A stretch of 64,000 bases of DNA from Embleya scabrispora DSM 41855 (GTDB lineage: Bacteria > Actinomycetota > Actinomycetes > Streptomycetales > Streptomycetaceae): assembly GCF_000372745.1 (NCBI RefSeq), contig NZ_KB889708.1, forward strand, positions 1-64,000, written 5' to 3'. The notes beneath the pieces are model-generated. The model saw only the letters and a program-made list of their open reading frames with translations. It ran no database searches and had not been told where the DNA came from. Position 1 is the first letter of the stretch; every line of letters starts with the position of its first letter. A program made the position numbers and the translations under genes. This document shows positions 35,412-44,471 of the stretch, piece after piece.

Positions 35412-35936
35412 ATGGCAGGAGCCGCTGCGGCGCCCACGTTCGTGGTGGTCATGGGCGTGTCCGGGGCCGGGAAGTCCACCGTGGCACGGTTGCTCGCGCA
35501 GCGGCTCGGGGTGCCGTTCCTGGAGGCGGACGATGCCCACCCGGCCGCCAACCGCGCCAAGATGGCCGCCGGCCGGCCGCTCGACGACGACGACCGCCGA
35601 CCGTGGTTGCGGACGCTTGCCGGCTGGATCAGGGAGGCGACCGACACCGGCCGGGGCGGGGTGATGGCGTGCTCGGCTCTCAAGCACGAGTACCGGGACG
35701 TTTTCCGCCAGGCCGGCGCAGGCGTGTGGTTCCTGCACTTGGCGCTCGACCAGGAGATCGCCCGTCGGCGTGACGCCGAACGCGTGGGCCACTTCATGCC
35801 GGCGCGGTTGGTCGCCTCCCAGTACGACACCTTGGAGCCCCTGCGGCCGGACGAGGCTGGGCTGACCGTCGACGCGCCGGCCGACCCGCGGGCCATCGTC
35901 GAGCGGGCCGTGAGCGCCGTGCGGGCGATCGGGTGA
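35412..35936 (+). CDS. gntK: Gluconokinase, GntK type
   Basis: The 174-residue P-loop kinase starts at ATG 35412 behind GAGGAGTGG. It has the Walker A GVSGAGKST, then FLEADDAHPAANRAKMAAGR, which is the gluconate-binding D-x-H-x2-xN-x2-KM motif, CSALKHEYRD for CSALK, and HFMPARLVASQYDTLEPL, which corresponds to the lid. It phosphorylates D-gluconate to 6-phosphogluconate in the cytosol. It stands between the hydrolases and the GMC flavoprotein, consistent with a glucan, glucose, gluconate route. Confidence 0.93.
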   Translation: MAGAAAAPTFVVVMGVSGAGKSTVARLLAQRLGVPFLEADDAHPAANRAKMAAGRPLDDDDRRPWLRTLAGWIREATDTGRGGVMACSALKHEYRDVFRQAGAGVWFLHLALDQEIARRRDAERVGHFMPARLVASQYDTLEPLRPDEAGLTVDAPADPRAIVERAVSAVRAIG

Positions 35937-35976
35937 ACGGGCGCCTGTTCGGCGCCTGCCGGGTCGATGCAATCGG

Positions 35977-36016
35977 TATCGCCGGATAACTTCCAATATC
36001 GCCGGATAGTTTCCAA
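35977..36016. promoter_or_regulatory. Tandem 20-bp repeat with TATC-N4-GATA palindromes before the GMC gene
   Basis: TATCGCCGGATAACTTCCAA (35977-35996) and TATCGCCGGATAGTTTCCAA (35997-36016) match at 18 of 20 positions. Each contains TATC-GCCG-GATA, an interrupted palindrome, and the two centres are exactly 20 bp apart, about two helical turns. They end 31 bases before the GMC start codon. This looks like a pair of operator sites bound cooperatively by an unknown regulator. Confidence 0.6.
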
Positions 36017-36047
36017 ACACCGACGACTCCCGGAAGAGGTCCTTCGC

Positions 36048-37628
36048 ATGGCCGACGATCACCACTACGACGTCATCATCATCGGCACCGGGGCCGGCGG
36101 CGGCACGCTCGCCCACCGGCTGGCCCCCACCGGCAAGCGGGTCCTGATCCTGGAGCGCGGCGACTACCTGCCGCGGGAGCGCGACAACTGGGACTCCACC
36201 GCCGTCTTCGTCAAGGGCAAGTACCGTGCCCCCGAGTTCTGGTACGACAAGCACGGCAACGAGTTTCCCCCGGAAGTGAACTACTACGTCGGGGGCAATA
36301 CCAAGTTCTACGGCGCCGCGCTCTTCCGGCTGCGGCCCGAGGACTTCGGAGAGCTGCGCCACCACGACGGGATCTCTCCGGCCTGGCCGATCCGCTACGA
36401 CGACCTGGAGCCGTACTACACCCAGGCCGAACAGCTCTACCTGGTGCACGGCCGACACGGCGAGGACCCCACCGAGGGCCCGGCCGGCGGCCAGTACCCC
36501 CACCCGCCGGTGGAGCACGAGCCGCGCATCCAGCAGCTCAGCGACGACTTGGAGAAGCAGGGACTGCACCCCTTCCACCTCCCCATCGGCGTGAACCTGA
36601 CCCAGGGCGAGAACGGTCTGGCCACCCATGACAGCGTCTGCATCCGATGCGACCGGGTCGACGGTTTTCCTTGTCTGGTGGGCGCCAAATCCGACTCACA
36701 GGTGATCTGCGTCGACCCGGCGCTGAAGTACGACAACGTCACGATGGTGACGAATGCCAACGTGCGGCGCCTGGAGACCGACCCGACCGGACGCACCGTC
36801 ACCAGGGTCGTCGCCGAACTCGGGGACGGAACTACCGAGGGATTCCGCGCCGACATCGTGGTGGTCGCCGCCGGCGCGGTCAACTCCGCGGTCCTGCTGC
36901 TCCGTTCGGCCAACGACAAGCACCCCGGCGGCCTGGCCAACAGCTCGGACGTGGTCGGGCGCCACTACATGCGGCACAACAACCTCGCGCTGATGGCGGT
37001 GTCGAAGGAACCGAACCCCACCAGGTTCCAGAAGACCCTGGCAATGAACGACTGGTACCTGGGCGCGGACGACTGGGACTATCCGCTCGGCGGTATCCAG
37101 ATGCTCGGCAAGTCGGACGGCGACCAGATCCACGGCGAGGCGCCGCGCTGGGCGGGCAAGGTCTCGCCGGACATGCCGTTCGAGGTGCTGGCGCACCACG
37201 CGGTCGACTTCTGGCTGTGCGGGGAGGACCTCCCGCTGTCCGAGAGCCGTGTCACCCTGGACAAGGACGACGCCATCCACCTGGCTCTCGACGAAAGGAA
37301 CAACATCGCCGGGCTGAAGCGCCTCCAGCACAAGCTGCAGGGCATGTTGGGGCACCTGGGCATGCATCCGCACCATCTGCTCCCGCACAGCATCTACCTG
37401 CACAAGGGCATGCCGATCGGCGCCACCGCGCACCAGGCCGGCACCGTGCGGTTCGGCGACGACCCGAAGAGTTCGGCCCTCGACCTCAATTGCAAGGCCC
37501 ACGACCTCGACAACCTCTACGTCGTGGACACCAGCTTCTTCCCGAGCATCGGCGCGGTGAACCCGTCGCTGACCGCCATTGCCAACGCTCTTCGGGTCGG
37601 CGACCACATCGCCGAACGGCTGCGCTGA
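36048..37628 (+). CDS. GMC-family FAD-dependent oxidoreductase
   Basis: The 526-residue protein starts at ATG 36048 after GAGG; an upstream in-frame ATG at 35967 precedes the tandem repeats and is unlikely. Features are the FAD site DVIIIGTGAGGGTLAHRLA, PEVNYYVGGNTKFYGAALFR, and a Cys pair in SVCIRCDRVDGFPCLVGAKS. Also present are the catalytic His region ATAHQAGTVRFGDDP and the closing SIGAVNPSLTAIANALRVGD. No Tat signal is present, so the flavoprotein is cytosolic. Members oxidise sugars, polyols or other alcohols and pass electrons to a quinone or carrier. Substrate specificity is unknown; a sugar or aldonate fits its neighbours. Confidence 0.9.
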   Translation: MADDHHYDVIIIGTGAGGGTLAHRLAPTGKRVLILERGDYLPRERDNWDSTAVFVKGKYRAPEFWYDKHGNEFPPEVNYYVGGNTKFYGAALFRLRPEDFGELRHHDGISPAWPIRYDDLEPYYTQAEQLYLVHGRHGEDPTEGPAGGQYPHPPVEHEPRIQQLSDDLEKQGLHPFHLPIGVNLTQGENGLATHDSVCIRCDRVDGFPCLVGAKSDSQVICVDPALKYDNVTMVTNANVRRLETDPTGRTVTRVVAELGDGTTEGFRADIVVVAAGAVNSAVLLLRSANDKHPGGLANSSDVVGRHYMRHNNLALMAVSKEPNPTRFQKTLAMNDWYLGADDWDYPLGGIQMLGKSDGDQIHGEAPRWAGKVSPDMPFEVLAHHAVDFWLCGEDLPLSESRVTLDKDDAIHLALDERNNIAGLKRLQHKLQGMLGHLGMHPHHLLPHSIYLHKGMPIGATAHQAGTVRFGDDPKSSALDLNCKAHDLDNLYVVDTSFFPSIGAVNPSLTAIANALRVGDHIAERLR

Positions 37629-37648
37629 CGGGGGGTGCCGCACGGGCG

Positions 37649-37690
37649 ACGGAGCCGACGCAGGTGGAGTGCCACCTGCGTCGGCTCCGT
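37649..37690. terminator. Bidirectional hairpin between GMC and cydB
   Basis: There is a perfect 19-bp stem: ACGGAGCCGACGCAGGTGG (37649-37667), loop AGTG (37668-37671), and the exact complement (37672-37690). It lies between convergent genes, 20 bases after the GMC stop and 25 bases after the cydB stop. A T-tract is absent, as is common in actinomycete terminators. Confidence 0.88.
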
Positions 37691-37715
37691 TGCTGCGCGA
37701 ACCAGCGAAGCGCCG

Positions 37716-38756
37716 CTACAGGTTGTCCCCGGGTGTTCTGGCGGCAACGGTCTCGGCATCCGTGAGCTCTTCCAGCTCACCCTGTGTGTCGAGCCGGTAG
37801 AGCAGCACCAGCGCCGGGCCGACCAGGATGATCGCGATGACCGTGACGATCATCAGCCAGCGCAGGGTGTGGGAGGCGCCTGCCGCCTGGGTCACCGTCA
37901 GAGAGGTGGGCAGCACGTAGGGCCGCTGCGCGAAGCCCCAGGCGCCGACGACGAGGGCGACGCTCGCCACCGAGGTGTAGCGGGACCAGCCGTGGGACCG
38001 GCGCAGCAGAAGCAGCACCGTGGCCAGGCCGCAGACTGCGGCGAGGATGACCAGCAGCAGGCCGGCGCCGCCGGTGAGGCCGTCCCAGACGTACCGGGCG
38101 TCGTTGTGGGTGACGGGCAGGGCGATGAGGGCGAGGACGACGACGCCGGCGAATGCGAGCAGCGCGCGCAGGCGGAAGTAGTCGACAAGGTCGCGCGCGC
38201 CGAACCGTCGGGCGTCGGAGCAGAGGAAGACCGCCCCGAGGAACGCGGTGGCGGCGATGGCCAGTAGACCCGCGAGGATGGAGGTCGGGTTGGCCCAGGC
38301 GTCGGCGGAGGCCGTGGTGCCGACCTTGACGCGACCGGAGGCGATGCCGCCGAGCACGGCTCCGAGGAAGAACGGCGTGAGCAGTGATGAGACGGCGAAC
38401 ATCGCGCCGTAGATCCTTCGTTGGGCCAGGCGGCGGGACGGCTTGCGCAGGGCGAATCCGGCGCCGCGGAGCACCAGGCCGACGGCGGCGAGGGCGAGTG
38501 GCAGCCACATCGCGCTGAAGACGGCCTGGAACATCGTGGGGAAGCCGGTCCACATGACGATCAGGACGAAGATCAGCCAGACGTTGTTGGCCTCCCAGAC
38601 CGGTGCCATGGCGTGGTCGATCAGCCCGCGGGGCCGTTTGCCGCGCTCCGCCCCTCCGGCCACCAGGTCCCAGAAGCCCGCGCCGTAGTCGGTGCCCCCG
38701 GCACACGCGTAGGCGGCGATCACAACCACGAGTACCCAGGCGATGAGTTCGGCCAT
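37716..38756 (-). CDS. cydB: Cytochrome bd oxidase subunit II
   Basis: The 346-residue protein starts at ATG 38756, overlapping the cydA stop by one base (TAATG). It has about eight membrane helices (LIAWVLVVVIAAYACAGGTD, DHAMAPVWEANNVWLIFVLI, RWLMIVTVIAIILVGPALVL). The family motif is GTDYGAGFWDLVAGGAERGK followed by PVWEANNVWLIF. It pairs with CydA to reduce oxygen to water with quinol electrons at high oxygen affinity. No cydCD assembly ABC genes are adjacent. Confidence 0.94.
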   Translation of the reverse strand: MAELIAWVLVVVIAAYACAGGTDYGAGFWDLVAGGAERGKRPRGLIDHAMAPVWEANNVWLIFVLIVMWTGFPTMFQAVFSAMWLPLALAAVGLVLRGAGFALRKPSRRLAQRRIYGAMFAVSSLLTPFFLGAVLGGIASGRVKVGTTASADAWANPTSILAGLLAIAATAFLGAVFLCSDARRFGARDLVDYFRLRALLAFAGVVVLALIALPVTHNDARYVWDGLTGGAGLLLVILAAVCGLATVLLLLRRSHGWSRYTSVASVALVVGAWGFAQRPYVLPTSLTVTQAAGASHTLRWLMIVTVIAIILVGPALVLLYRLDTQGELEELTDAETVAARTPGDNL

Positions 38757-40234
38757 TACGACGCACCACCGGAACCGCTGTCGGACCCGCCGCCGGACGC
38801 GGCCCCCGCGGGCTCTGGCTCGCTTCTGGGCCCGTAGGGCGTGTCGGTCTCGGGGGGAAGTGCGGCGCGGGCGGCGGCCGAGCCCTCGTCGGCGATGCGC
38901 CAGCGGGTGCGCATCTTCAGGACGACCGCCAGGAACGCGCCGAAGACGGCGATGTACACGACGATGACGATGCCGAGCATCGTCCACAGCGATGACGCGC
39001 GGGTGTCGGTCACCGCCTCCGAGACCCTCATCCGGTTGTAGACGATCCAGGGCTGGCGGCCGACCTCCGTGGTGATCCAGCCGCACTCCACGGTGACCAG
39101 GCACGCGGCTCCCGCGACGGCGGCGCTGCGGAAGAACCAGCGGGTGCGGGGGAGGTCCCGGTGACGCCACCAGGACCAGGCGTACCAGAGCGCGAGCAGG
39201 ATCAGCAGGCTGCCGACGGTGACCATGATGTCGAAGGCCCAGTGGGCGATGGTGGCCTGGACGATGGTGGGGCGGTCGTCGGCCGGTACCGAGGTCAGCC
39301 CGGTGACCTGGGTGCTGGGCTTGAAACCGGCCAGGATCGAGTCCAGCTGGGGGATCTTCAGTCCGCCGGAGACCGTCCCGTCGCTGTTCAGGCGCCCGAA
39401 CATGTACTCGGGCACGTGGGTGTCGGTGTCCCAGACGAGTTCCATGGCGGCGAACTTGACCGGCTGCTTGTGGAACACGGCCCGGGCGGCGGAGTCGCCG
39501 AGCATGAACTGGATCGGTGTGAGGATGGTGGCGACGGTGAACGGCACGGTGAAGCCGAGCCGGTGGTAGCGGTCGCGGCGCCCGCGCAACCAGCCGACCG
39601 CGTAGACGCCGGCGACCACGTAGCCGGCGGTCATGAACATCGCGACCACGAAGTGCCAGTACTCCGGCCCGAACATCGGGGTGAAGATCGCCTGCTGCAC
39701 GTTGACGTTGATGGGATTTCCGTTGGCGTCGAGGCTGAATCCCCGTGGGGTGTTCATCCAGGAGTTGGCCGCGATGATGCCGAACGCTCCCATGAGGGCG
39801 GCCAGCGGCAGCGGTACGCCCAGCCAGAAGTGCGTCCAGGGCTTGAGCCGGCGCCAGCCGTACAGGTAGATCGCGATCAGGACGGCTTCCAGGAAGAACG
39901 CCCACGCCTCCACACCGAACCCGAGGCCGAAGACATCGCCCCAGCGGCCCATCATGCCGGGCCACAGCAGGCCGAATTCGAAGGACAGCACGGTGCCGGT
40001 GATGATGCCGATGGCGAACTGTACGGCCATCACCGCCGACCAGCGCCGGGCGAGCAGGAGGGCGACGGCGTCGCCTCGGCGCAGCCCGCGGTGGTGCATC
40101 ACCAGGGTGATGAGCGGCAGTGCCACGCCGAACGGGACCAGCAGGATGTGCATGGCCAGGGTGAAGGCCATCTGCTCCCGAGCCGGCAGGAGCTGGGCCG
40201 GGGTGTTCGCGAGAATGGCCGCTGTACTGAGCAT
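38756..40234 (-). CDS. cydA: Cytochrome bd oxidase subunit I
   Basis: The 492-residue protein starts at ATG 40234 behind GAGG. The heme b595-ligand His is in MAFTLAMHILLVPFGVALPL. The conserved Glu pair is in GFGVEAWAFFLEAVLIAIYL, and the heme b558 His is in FGPEYWHFVVAMFMTAG. The quinol-binding loop is the short type (FKPSTQVTGLTSVPADDRPT). The C-terminal tail is Gly/Ser-rich. It is the catalytic quinol:O2 oxidoreductase, transcribed after ndh with a gap of about 80 bases. Confidence 0.95.
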   Translation of the reverse strand: MLSTAAILANTPAQLLPAREQMAFTLAMHILLVPFGVALPLITLVMHHRGLRRGDAVALLLARRWSAVMAVQFAIGIITGTVLSFEFGLLWPGMMGRWGDVFGLGFGVEAWAFFLEAVLIAIYLYGWRRLKPWTHFWLGVPLPLAALMGAFGIIAANSWMNTPRGFSLDANGNPINVNVQQAIFTPMFGPEYWHFVVAMFMTAGYVVAGVYAVGWLRGRRDRYHRLGFTVPFTVATILTPIQFMLGDSAARAVFHKQPVKFAAMELVWDTDTHVPEYMFGRLNSDGTVSGGLKIPQLDSILAGFKPSTQVTGLTSVPADDRPTIVQATIAHWAFDIMVTVGSLLILLALWYAWSWWRHRDLPRTRWFFRSAAVAGAACLVTVECGWITTEVGRQPWIVYNRMRVSEAVTDTRASSLWTMLGIVIVVYIAVFGAFLAVVLKMRTRWRIADEGSAAARAALPPETDTPYGPRSEPEPAGAASGGGSDSGSGGAS

Positions 40235-40317
40235 GTGTGCCTCGATGACTCGCCCGCGGAGGCGGGCCGATGCGGGACGGGATGCGGAGGGGGACGGGGG
40301 CAGCGACAGGGCCGTCG

Positions 40318-41658
40318 TCAGGGAGCCGGCGGGGGCGCCTTCGGCTCGCCCGCCCGCCCGGACGGCGCGTCGGTGTCGGGCAATGTGAAGGCGCGTTCGC
40401 GGCGCGAGCTGGTGGCGAAGGAGACGGACCAGCTGAGCAGCGCCCCGAGCCTGCTGCGGAATCCGGTGAGGGCGGCCAGGTGGATGAAGAGCCAGGCGAA
40501 CCAGCCGGTGACGCCCGACAGGTGCAAGGGGCCCGCTTTGACGACGGCCCGGCCGCGGGAGATGTAGGCGGCGCTGCCGAGGTCCCGGTACTTGAAGGAC
40601 GGCGGCGGCTTCGTCCTGCCTTCCACAAAGTGGCGCACGACCCGGCCCGCGTATGCCCCCGACTGCATGGCGACCTCGGCCAGGCCCGGCAGCCGGTTCA
40701 GGCTCATCACATCGCCCGTGATGCGGATCTCCGGATGGCCGGGGATGGTGAGGTCGGGTTCGACGATGATGCGTCCGGCCCGGTCCTGTTTTGCACCGGT
40801 TGCCCGGGCCAGCGCGCCGGCGATCGGCGGCGCCTCGACGCCCGCCGTCCACAGCACGGTGCGCGCCTCGAAGCGGGTCGTGGCGCCGTCGTGGTCGCGT
40901 ACCGTCAGGCCGTGCGCGTCGATGTCGGTGACCATCGTGCCCAGGTGGAGTTCCACGCCGAGGCCCCGCAGGGTTCGGGCCGCACGGCGGGCCAGCGGCG
41001 GGCCGAACGCGCCCAGCACCTCGTTGGACCCCTCGAAGAGCAACACCCGGGCTTTGGCGGAGTCGATCGTCTGGAACTCGCGGTCGAGCGTGTGGCCGGC
41101 GATCTCCCGGATCTGGCCGGCGAGTTCGACGCCGGTCGGACCGGCGCCGACGAGCGCGAAGGTGAGCCACTGCTGCCGTTCCCGGTCGTCCGCGGCCGAT
41201 TCGGCCATCTCGAAAGCCCGATAGAGCCGTCGACGGATGTCCAGCGCGTCTTCCAGGGTCTTCATGCCGGGGGCGTGCGCGGCGAATTCGTTGTGCCCGA
41301 AGTACGACTGGCGCATGCCGACTCCGACGATCAGATCGTCGTAGGGCAGTTCGACCGCTCCGCCGTCGGGTCGCCGGGCATGTACCACCCGGGCATCGAC
41401 GTCGACATCGGTGGCCTCGGCGAGCAGGCATCTCACGTTGTGGTGGCGCCGCAGGACCGCGCGGAGCGGTTGCGCGATCTGCCCCTCGGACAGGATGCCG
41501 GAGGCGCACTGGTAGAGCAGCGGTTGGAAGAGGTGGTGGGCGCGGCGGTCGACCACGGTCACCGCGACCGGCGACCGCCGGAGGGCGCGGGCGGCGAACA
41601 GCCCGGCGAACCCCCCGCCGAGGATCACCACCCGGCGGGGCGTGACATGGTCCTGCAT
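40318..41658 (-). CDS. ndh: Type II NADH:quinone oxidoreductase
   Basis: The 446-residue protein starts at ATG 41658 with GGAGG upstream. It has two Rossmann folds: FAD at RRVVILGGGFAGLFAARAL and NADH at LTFALVGAGPTGVELAGQI. The central ARTVLWTAGVEAPPIAGAL and the quinone-site stretch IRITGDVMSLNRLPGLAEVA, then AMQSGAYAGRVVRHFVE, are typical. A C-terminal amphipathic region (GVTGWFAWLFIHLAALTGF) anchors it to the membrane. It oxidises NADH without proton pumping and supplies quinol to the bd oxidase encoded downstream. Confidence 0.93.
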   Translation of the reverse strand: MQDHVTPRRVVILGGGFAGLFAARALRRSPVAVTVVDRRAHHLFQPLLYQCASGILSEGQIAQPLRAVLRRHHNVRCLLAEATDVDVDARVVHARRPDGGAVELPYDDLIVGVGMRQSYFGHNEFAAHAPGMKTLEDALDIRRRLYRAFEMAESAADDRERQQWLTFALVGAGPTGVELAGQIREIAGHTLDREFQTIDSAKARVLLFEGSNEVLGAFGPPLARRAARTLRGLGVELHLGTMVTDIDAHGLTVRDHDGATTRFEARTVLWTAGVEAPPIAGALARATGAKQDRAGRIIVEPDLTIPGHPEIRITGDVMSLNRLPGLAEVAMQSGAYAGRVVRHFVEGRTKPPPSFKYRDLGSAAYISRGRAVVKAGPLHLSGVTGWFAWLFIHLAALTGFRSRLGALLSWSVSFATSSRRERAFTLPDTDAPSGRAGEPKAPPPAP

Positions 41659-41664
41659 GGGGGA

Positions 41665-42507
41665 TCAGCCTCCGGTGGCGAAGCCGGGGAAAAGCGTCAT
41701 TCCGCCATCGACGTAGAGGGTGGTGCCGACGACGTAGTCGAGCAGGTCGGACGCCACGGCGACGACGGCGTTGGCGATGTCGTCCGGGTCACCCACACGG
41801 CGGTAGGGGATCAGGCGTAGGAGGTCGGCCTCTGCCTCGGGGGTGGACCAGGCGTCGCGGTTGATCGGCGTACGGATGGCGCCGGGCGCGACCGCGTTGA
41901 CCCGGATCCGCTTGGGGGCCAGCTCCTGGGCGAGGGTCTGCATGAGCATGCCCACACCGCCCTTGGAGGAGGCGTAGTTCACGTGGCCCGACCACGGGAC
42001 GATCTGGTGGACCGAACTCATGCAGATGATCTTTCCCGCCGACCGGGACACCTCTTCCACCACGCCGCGGCGCACGAACTCCTTGGCGGCCTCCCGCGCG
42101 CAGAGGAACTGGCCGGTCAGGTTGACGTCGATCACCTTCTGCCATTGGGCGAGCGTCATCTCCGCCACCGGCGCGTCCCGCTGGAGACCCGCGTTGGCCA
42201 CCATGATGTCGATCGTGCCGAACTCCTCGATCATCCGCGCGACCATCGCGACCACCTGGTCCTCGTCGGACACATCCGCCTCGTGGGCGTATGCGCGGAC
42301 CCCGAAGTCCTTGATCTGCGCCACGACCTTCTCGGCCTCGTCCGCACCGACGACGTAGTTCACCACGACGTCCGCACCCGCCCGGCCCAGGGCAACGGCG
42401 GTCGCCAGACCGATACCCGAGTTGGCACCGGTCACCAGCGCCTTCTGACCCTTCAGAAGCTGCGCGGACATCACCCCGCGGTTCTCGTCGACACTTCCTG
42501 CGACCAC
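41665..42507 (-). CDS. Glucose 1-dehydrogenase-like SDR
   Basis: I chose GTG 42507 because AAGGAG lies 5 bases upstream, giving 280 residues; ATG 42471 is an alternative with a weaker site. It is a classical SDR: ALVTGANSGIGLATAVALGR, MVANAGLQRDAPVAEM, CMSSVHQIVPWSGHVNYASS with catalytic Ser and Tyr then K, and VGTTLYVDGGMTLFPGFATG at the end. SSVHQxxPWxxHxxYxxSK is typical of glucose 1-dehydrogenases. It would produce glucono-lactone and NAD(P)H, which suits the adjacent NDH-2 and the island's gluconokinase. Confidence 0.88.
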   Translation of the reverse strand: MVAGSVDENRGVMSAQLLKGQKALVTGANSGIGLATAVALGRAGADVVVNYVVGADEAEKVVAQIKDFGVRAYAHEADVSDEDQVVAMVARMIEEFGTIDIMVANAGLQRDAPVAEMTLAQWQKVIDVNLTGQFLCAREAAKEFVRRGVVEEVSRSAGKIICMSSVHQIVPWSGHVNYASSKGGVGMLMQTLAQELAPKRIRVNAVAPGAIRTPINRDAWSTPEAEADLLRLIPYRRVGDPDDIANAVVAVASDLLDYVVGTTLYVDGGMTLFPGFATGG

Positions 42508-42846
42508 GATCTCTCCTTCGGCGCTGCGGATGGCACGCCCGCCGGGAGGGGGGCGACGCGCGTAAACAGGGCCGGAAAGACGCAGGTATGCCGGCCCCCT
42601 AGACGAAAGCACGCGCCGCTCGGGCCGGCAGACAGCCACGCCACGCAACCGCATTTCGACCGGACACGTCACACGGTCGGGCTACGAACTGCCCGTCCGC
42701 TACCGGGCTCTTCCTGTGACCGCTCAGGCGCGGTGGCATCTCACCCGTCTCGCCGACGCACTCCGGCACCGGGCCGCGGCTGCCCCGAAGACAGCCCGAG
42801 CCTCACCGAACGACCTCTACTCAGGACCGGTGTTCACTCAGCCTGA

Positions 42847-43197
42847 CGACCGACCGCCGCGGCCCATGAACTGCTCGCACGGTTCCGGCGGCTGTCCACC
42901 AGCGGCACCCTCGCCGCCACCACCGGCGTACCACTGCTCGTGGTGTTCAAGACCCTGCGCCACTCGACCCTGCCGACCACCGCCAACATCTACGGCCACC
43001 TCACCCGCCCGGCCGCGCACGGCGGCGTCACCACGGAAGCAGCCGCCGCGTCCGTCGAACCGGCCGCAGCGGGTGCCCGTCGACGGCGACGAGGGCGGCA
43101 TCGCCCGCGACGGATTTCCTCGGGGCGGCTGGGCACCACGTTTCCGCCGACATTCGGCACCATCGCATCTTCAGTGAGATTTGGGCACCACCCGGCC
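42847..43197 (+). pseudogene. Tyrosine-recombinase (phage integrase) C-terminal remnant
   Basis: After a TGA at 42844 the frame reads HELLARFRRLSTSGTLAATT, then VFKTLRHSTLPTTANIYGHL followed by TRPAAH. KTLRHSTLxTTANIYGHL is the second half of the integrase catalytic domain, with the active Tyr in NIYGHL, and its RHS differs from LGHS only slightly. The N-terminal and first catalytic blocks are gone. After about 43070 the frame is low-complexity. No att-like repeat or tRNA is seen. Confidence 0.65.
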
Positions 43198-43394
43198 TGA
43201 TGGTGTGTGACATGCCGCTTTCGACGCAATCGGGGGAGTTGGGCTGTTCAGCCGTCAAGCTGTGCTTGTTGATCATGTTCCGGGTCGGGGGGACCGCTGC
43301 TGGGACGGTCGCGTGAGGTGTTGTCGGTCGGCCACCACGGCGACGACATCCGGGCCGCCCCAGTCGCCTGGGACCCGTTCGCGGGAGGAAGGTC

Positions 43395-44471
43395 ATGAGC
43401 CGGCTCTCGAAGGTGTTCAAGCTCAACCCCGCGGGGCTCAACTGGCCGCGAGCGGTGATGTTCCTGGACGCCGCGCTGGTGCCGTTGGTCCTCTTCTGGG
43501 CGATCGGGCACGAGCAGTACCTTCTCAGCGCATTGTTCGGCCTGCTGTTTGCGGGGCTGGCCGACCCGGGAGGCGACTACGGGCACCGCGCGTCCCACAT
43601 CGCCGTCTTCGCGCTGATCGGCGCAGGGCTGACCGCGCTGGGATTCGGCATCGGGGCAGACGCCTGGGGCTGGCCGGTGCTTGCCGCTTTCACGGTCACG
43701 CTGGTGGCCGGCCTGGCAGTCGCGTTCGGCGTGCACAGGTTCGTCACCGCCCTGCTTCTCAACGTTTGGTTCATCGTCACCCTCGCGCTCGCGTTCAGCT
43801 TCCATCACGATGCCCGCATCACGAGCCACACCTGGGCTCAGGTGCTTGCCTGGGCCGGGGGAGCGACGCTGTGGATCGTAGTGACGTTCATTGCGTGGCT
43901 GATCCGCGGGCGCGAGGACCAGCCCCAGCCGATCGCGGAGCTCCCCGGTGACACCTCGCACCGGAAGCTGACCCGGCCGCTGATCATGTTCGCGGTGATC
44001 CGCGCCATGGCCATCGCCGCCGCCGTCGCGCTTGCGTTCGGACTGGACCTGTCGCACGGCTACTGGATGCCGATCGCGGCCATGGTGGCGATGCAGCCGA
44101 GCCTGGAGCAGAGCACGCTCGTAGGCACGCAGCGCCTTGCCGGCGCGGTGATCGGCGCCGCCGCGGCTGCGCTGCTGCTGCTGGTGCCCGCCAGTGAACA
44201 CGGACACAAGCTGGTCGCGGCCGAGCGCGGACTCGAAGCGGTCGCGCTCGTCCTGTTGATGCACGGGGCGGCAATTCGCTTCTATAACTACGCGCTCTAC
44301 TGTGCGGCCATCGCTGCGGGAGTGCTCATCCTGGTCGACCTTCCGCAGCCCTCCGACTACGCCGCCGAGGGCTACCGGGTGCTGTGGACGTTGTGCGGGG
44401 TGGGGATCACTCTGCTCGTCATGATGCTTGCGGGCCTGCTCGCCAAGCGCGCCGCCAAAACTTCGGCATAG
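43395..44471 (+). CDS. FUSC-family membrane protein (aromatic-acid-exporter-like)
   Basis: The 358-residue protein starts at ATG 43395 behind GGAGGAAGG. It has two bundles of hydrophobic helices (FLDAALVPLVLFWAIGHEQY, FALIGAGLTALGFGIGADAW, LLNVWFIVTLALAFSF; then FAVIRAMAIAAAVALAFGLD, AVIGAAAAALLLLVPA, GITLLVMMLAGLLAKRA). The motif GYWMPIAAMVAMQPSLEQST is the FUSC hallmark. FUSC proteins export aromatic carboxylates or related acids. No partner membrane-fusion gene is adjacent, as expected for an actinomycete. Confidence 0.85.
   Translation: MSRLSKVFKLNPAGLNWPRAVMFLDAALVPLVLFWAIGHEQYLLSALFGLLFAGLADPGGDYGHRASHIAVFALIGAGLTALGFGIGADAWGWPVLAAFTVTLVAGLAVAFGVHRFVTALLLNVWFIVTLALAFSFHHDARITSHTWAQVLAWAGGATLWIVVTFIAWLIRGREDQPQPIAELPGDTSHRKLTRPLIMFAVIRAMAIAAAVALAFGLDLSHGYWMPIAAMVAMQPSLEQSTLVGTQRLAGAVIGAAAAALLLLVPASEHGHKLVAAERGLEAVALVLLMHGAAIRFYNYALYCAAIAAGVLILVDLPQPSDYAAEGYRVLWTLCGVGITLLVMMLAGLLAKRAAKTSA

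Noticed and set aside
37716-41509. Very long minus-strand frames reading across cydB, cydA and ndh in a single frame
   Set aside because: Each is a read-through in a frame that holds a real gene only in part. The true starts are set by ribosome sites at 38756, 40234 and 41658.
42847-43197. Active integrase and integrated element with attachment sites
   Set aside because: Only the last catalytic block remains. No tRNA, no flanking direct repeats and no plasmid-transfer genes are nearby.
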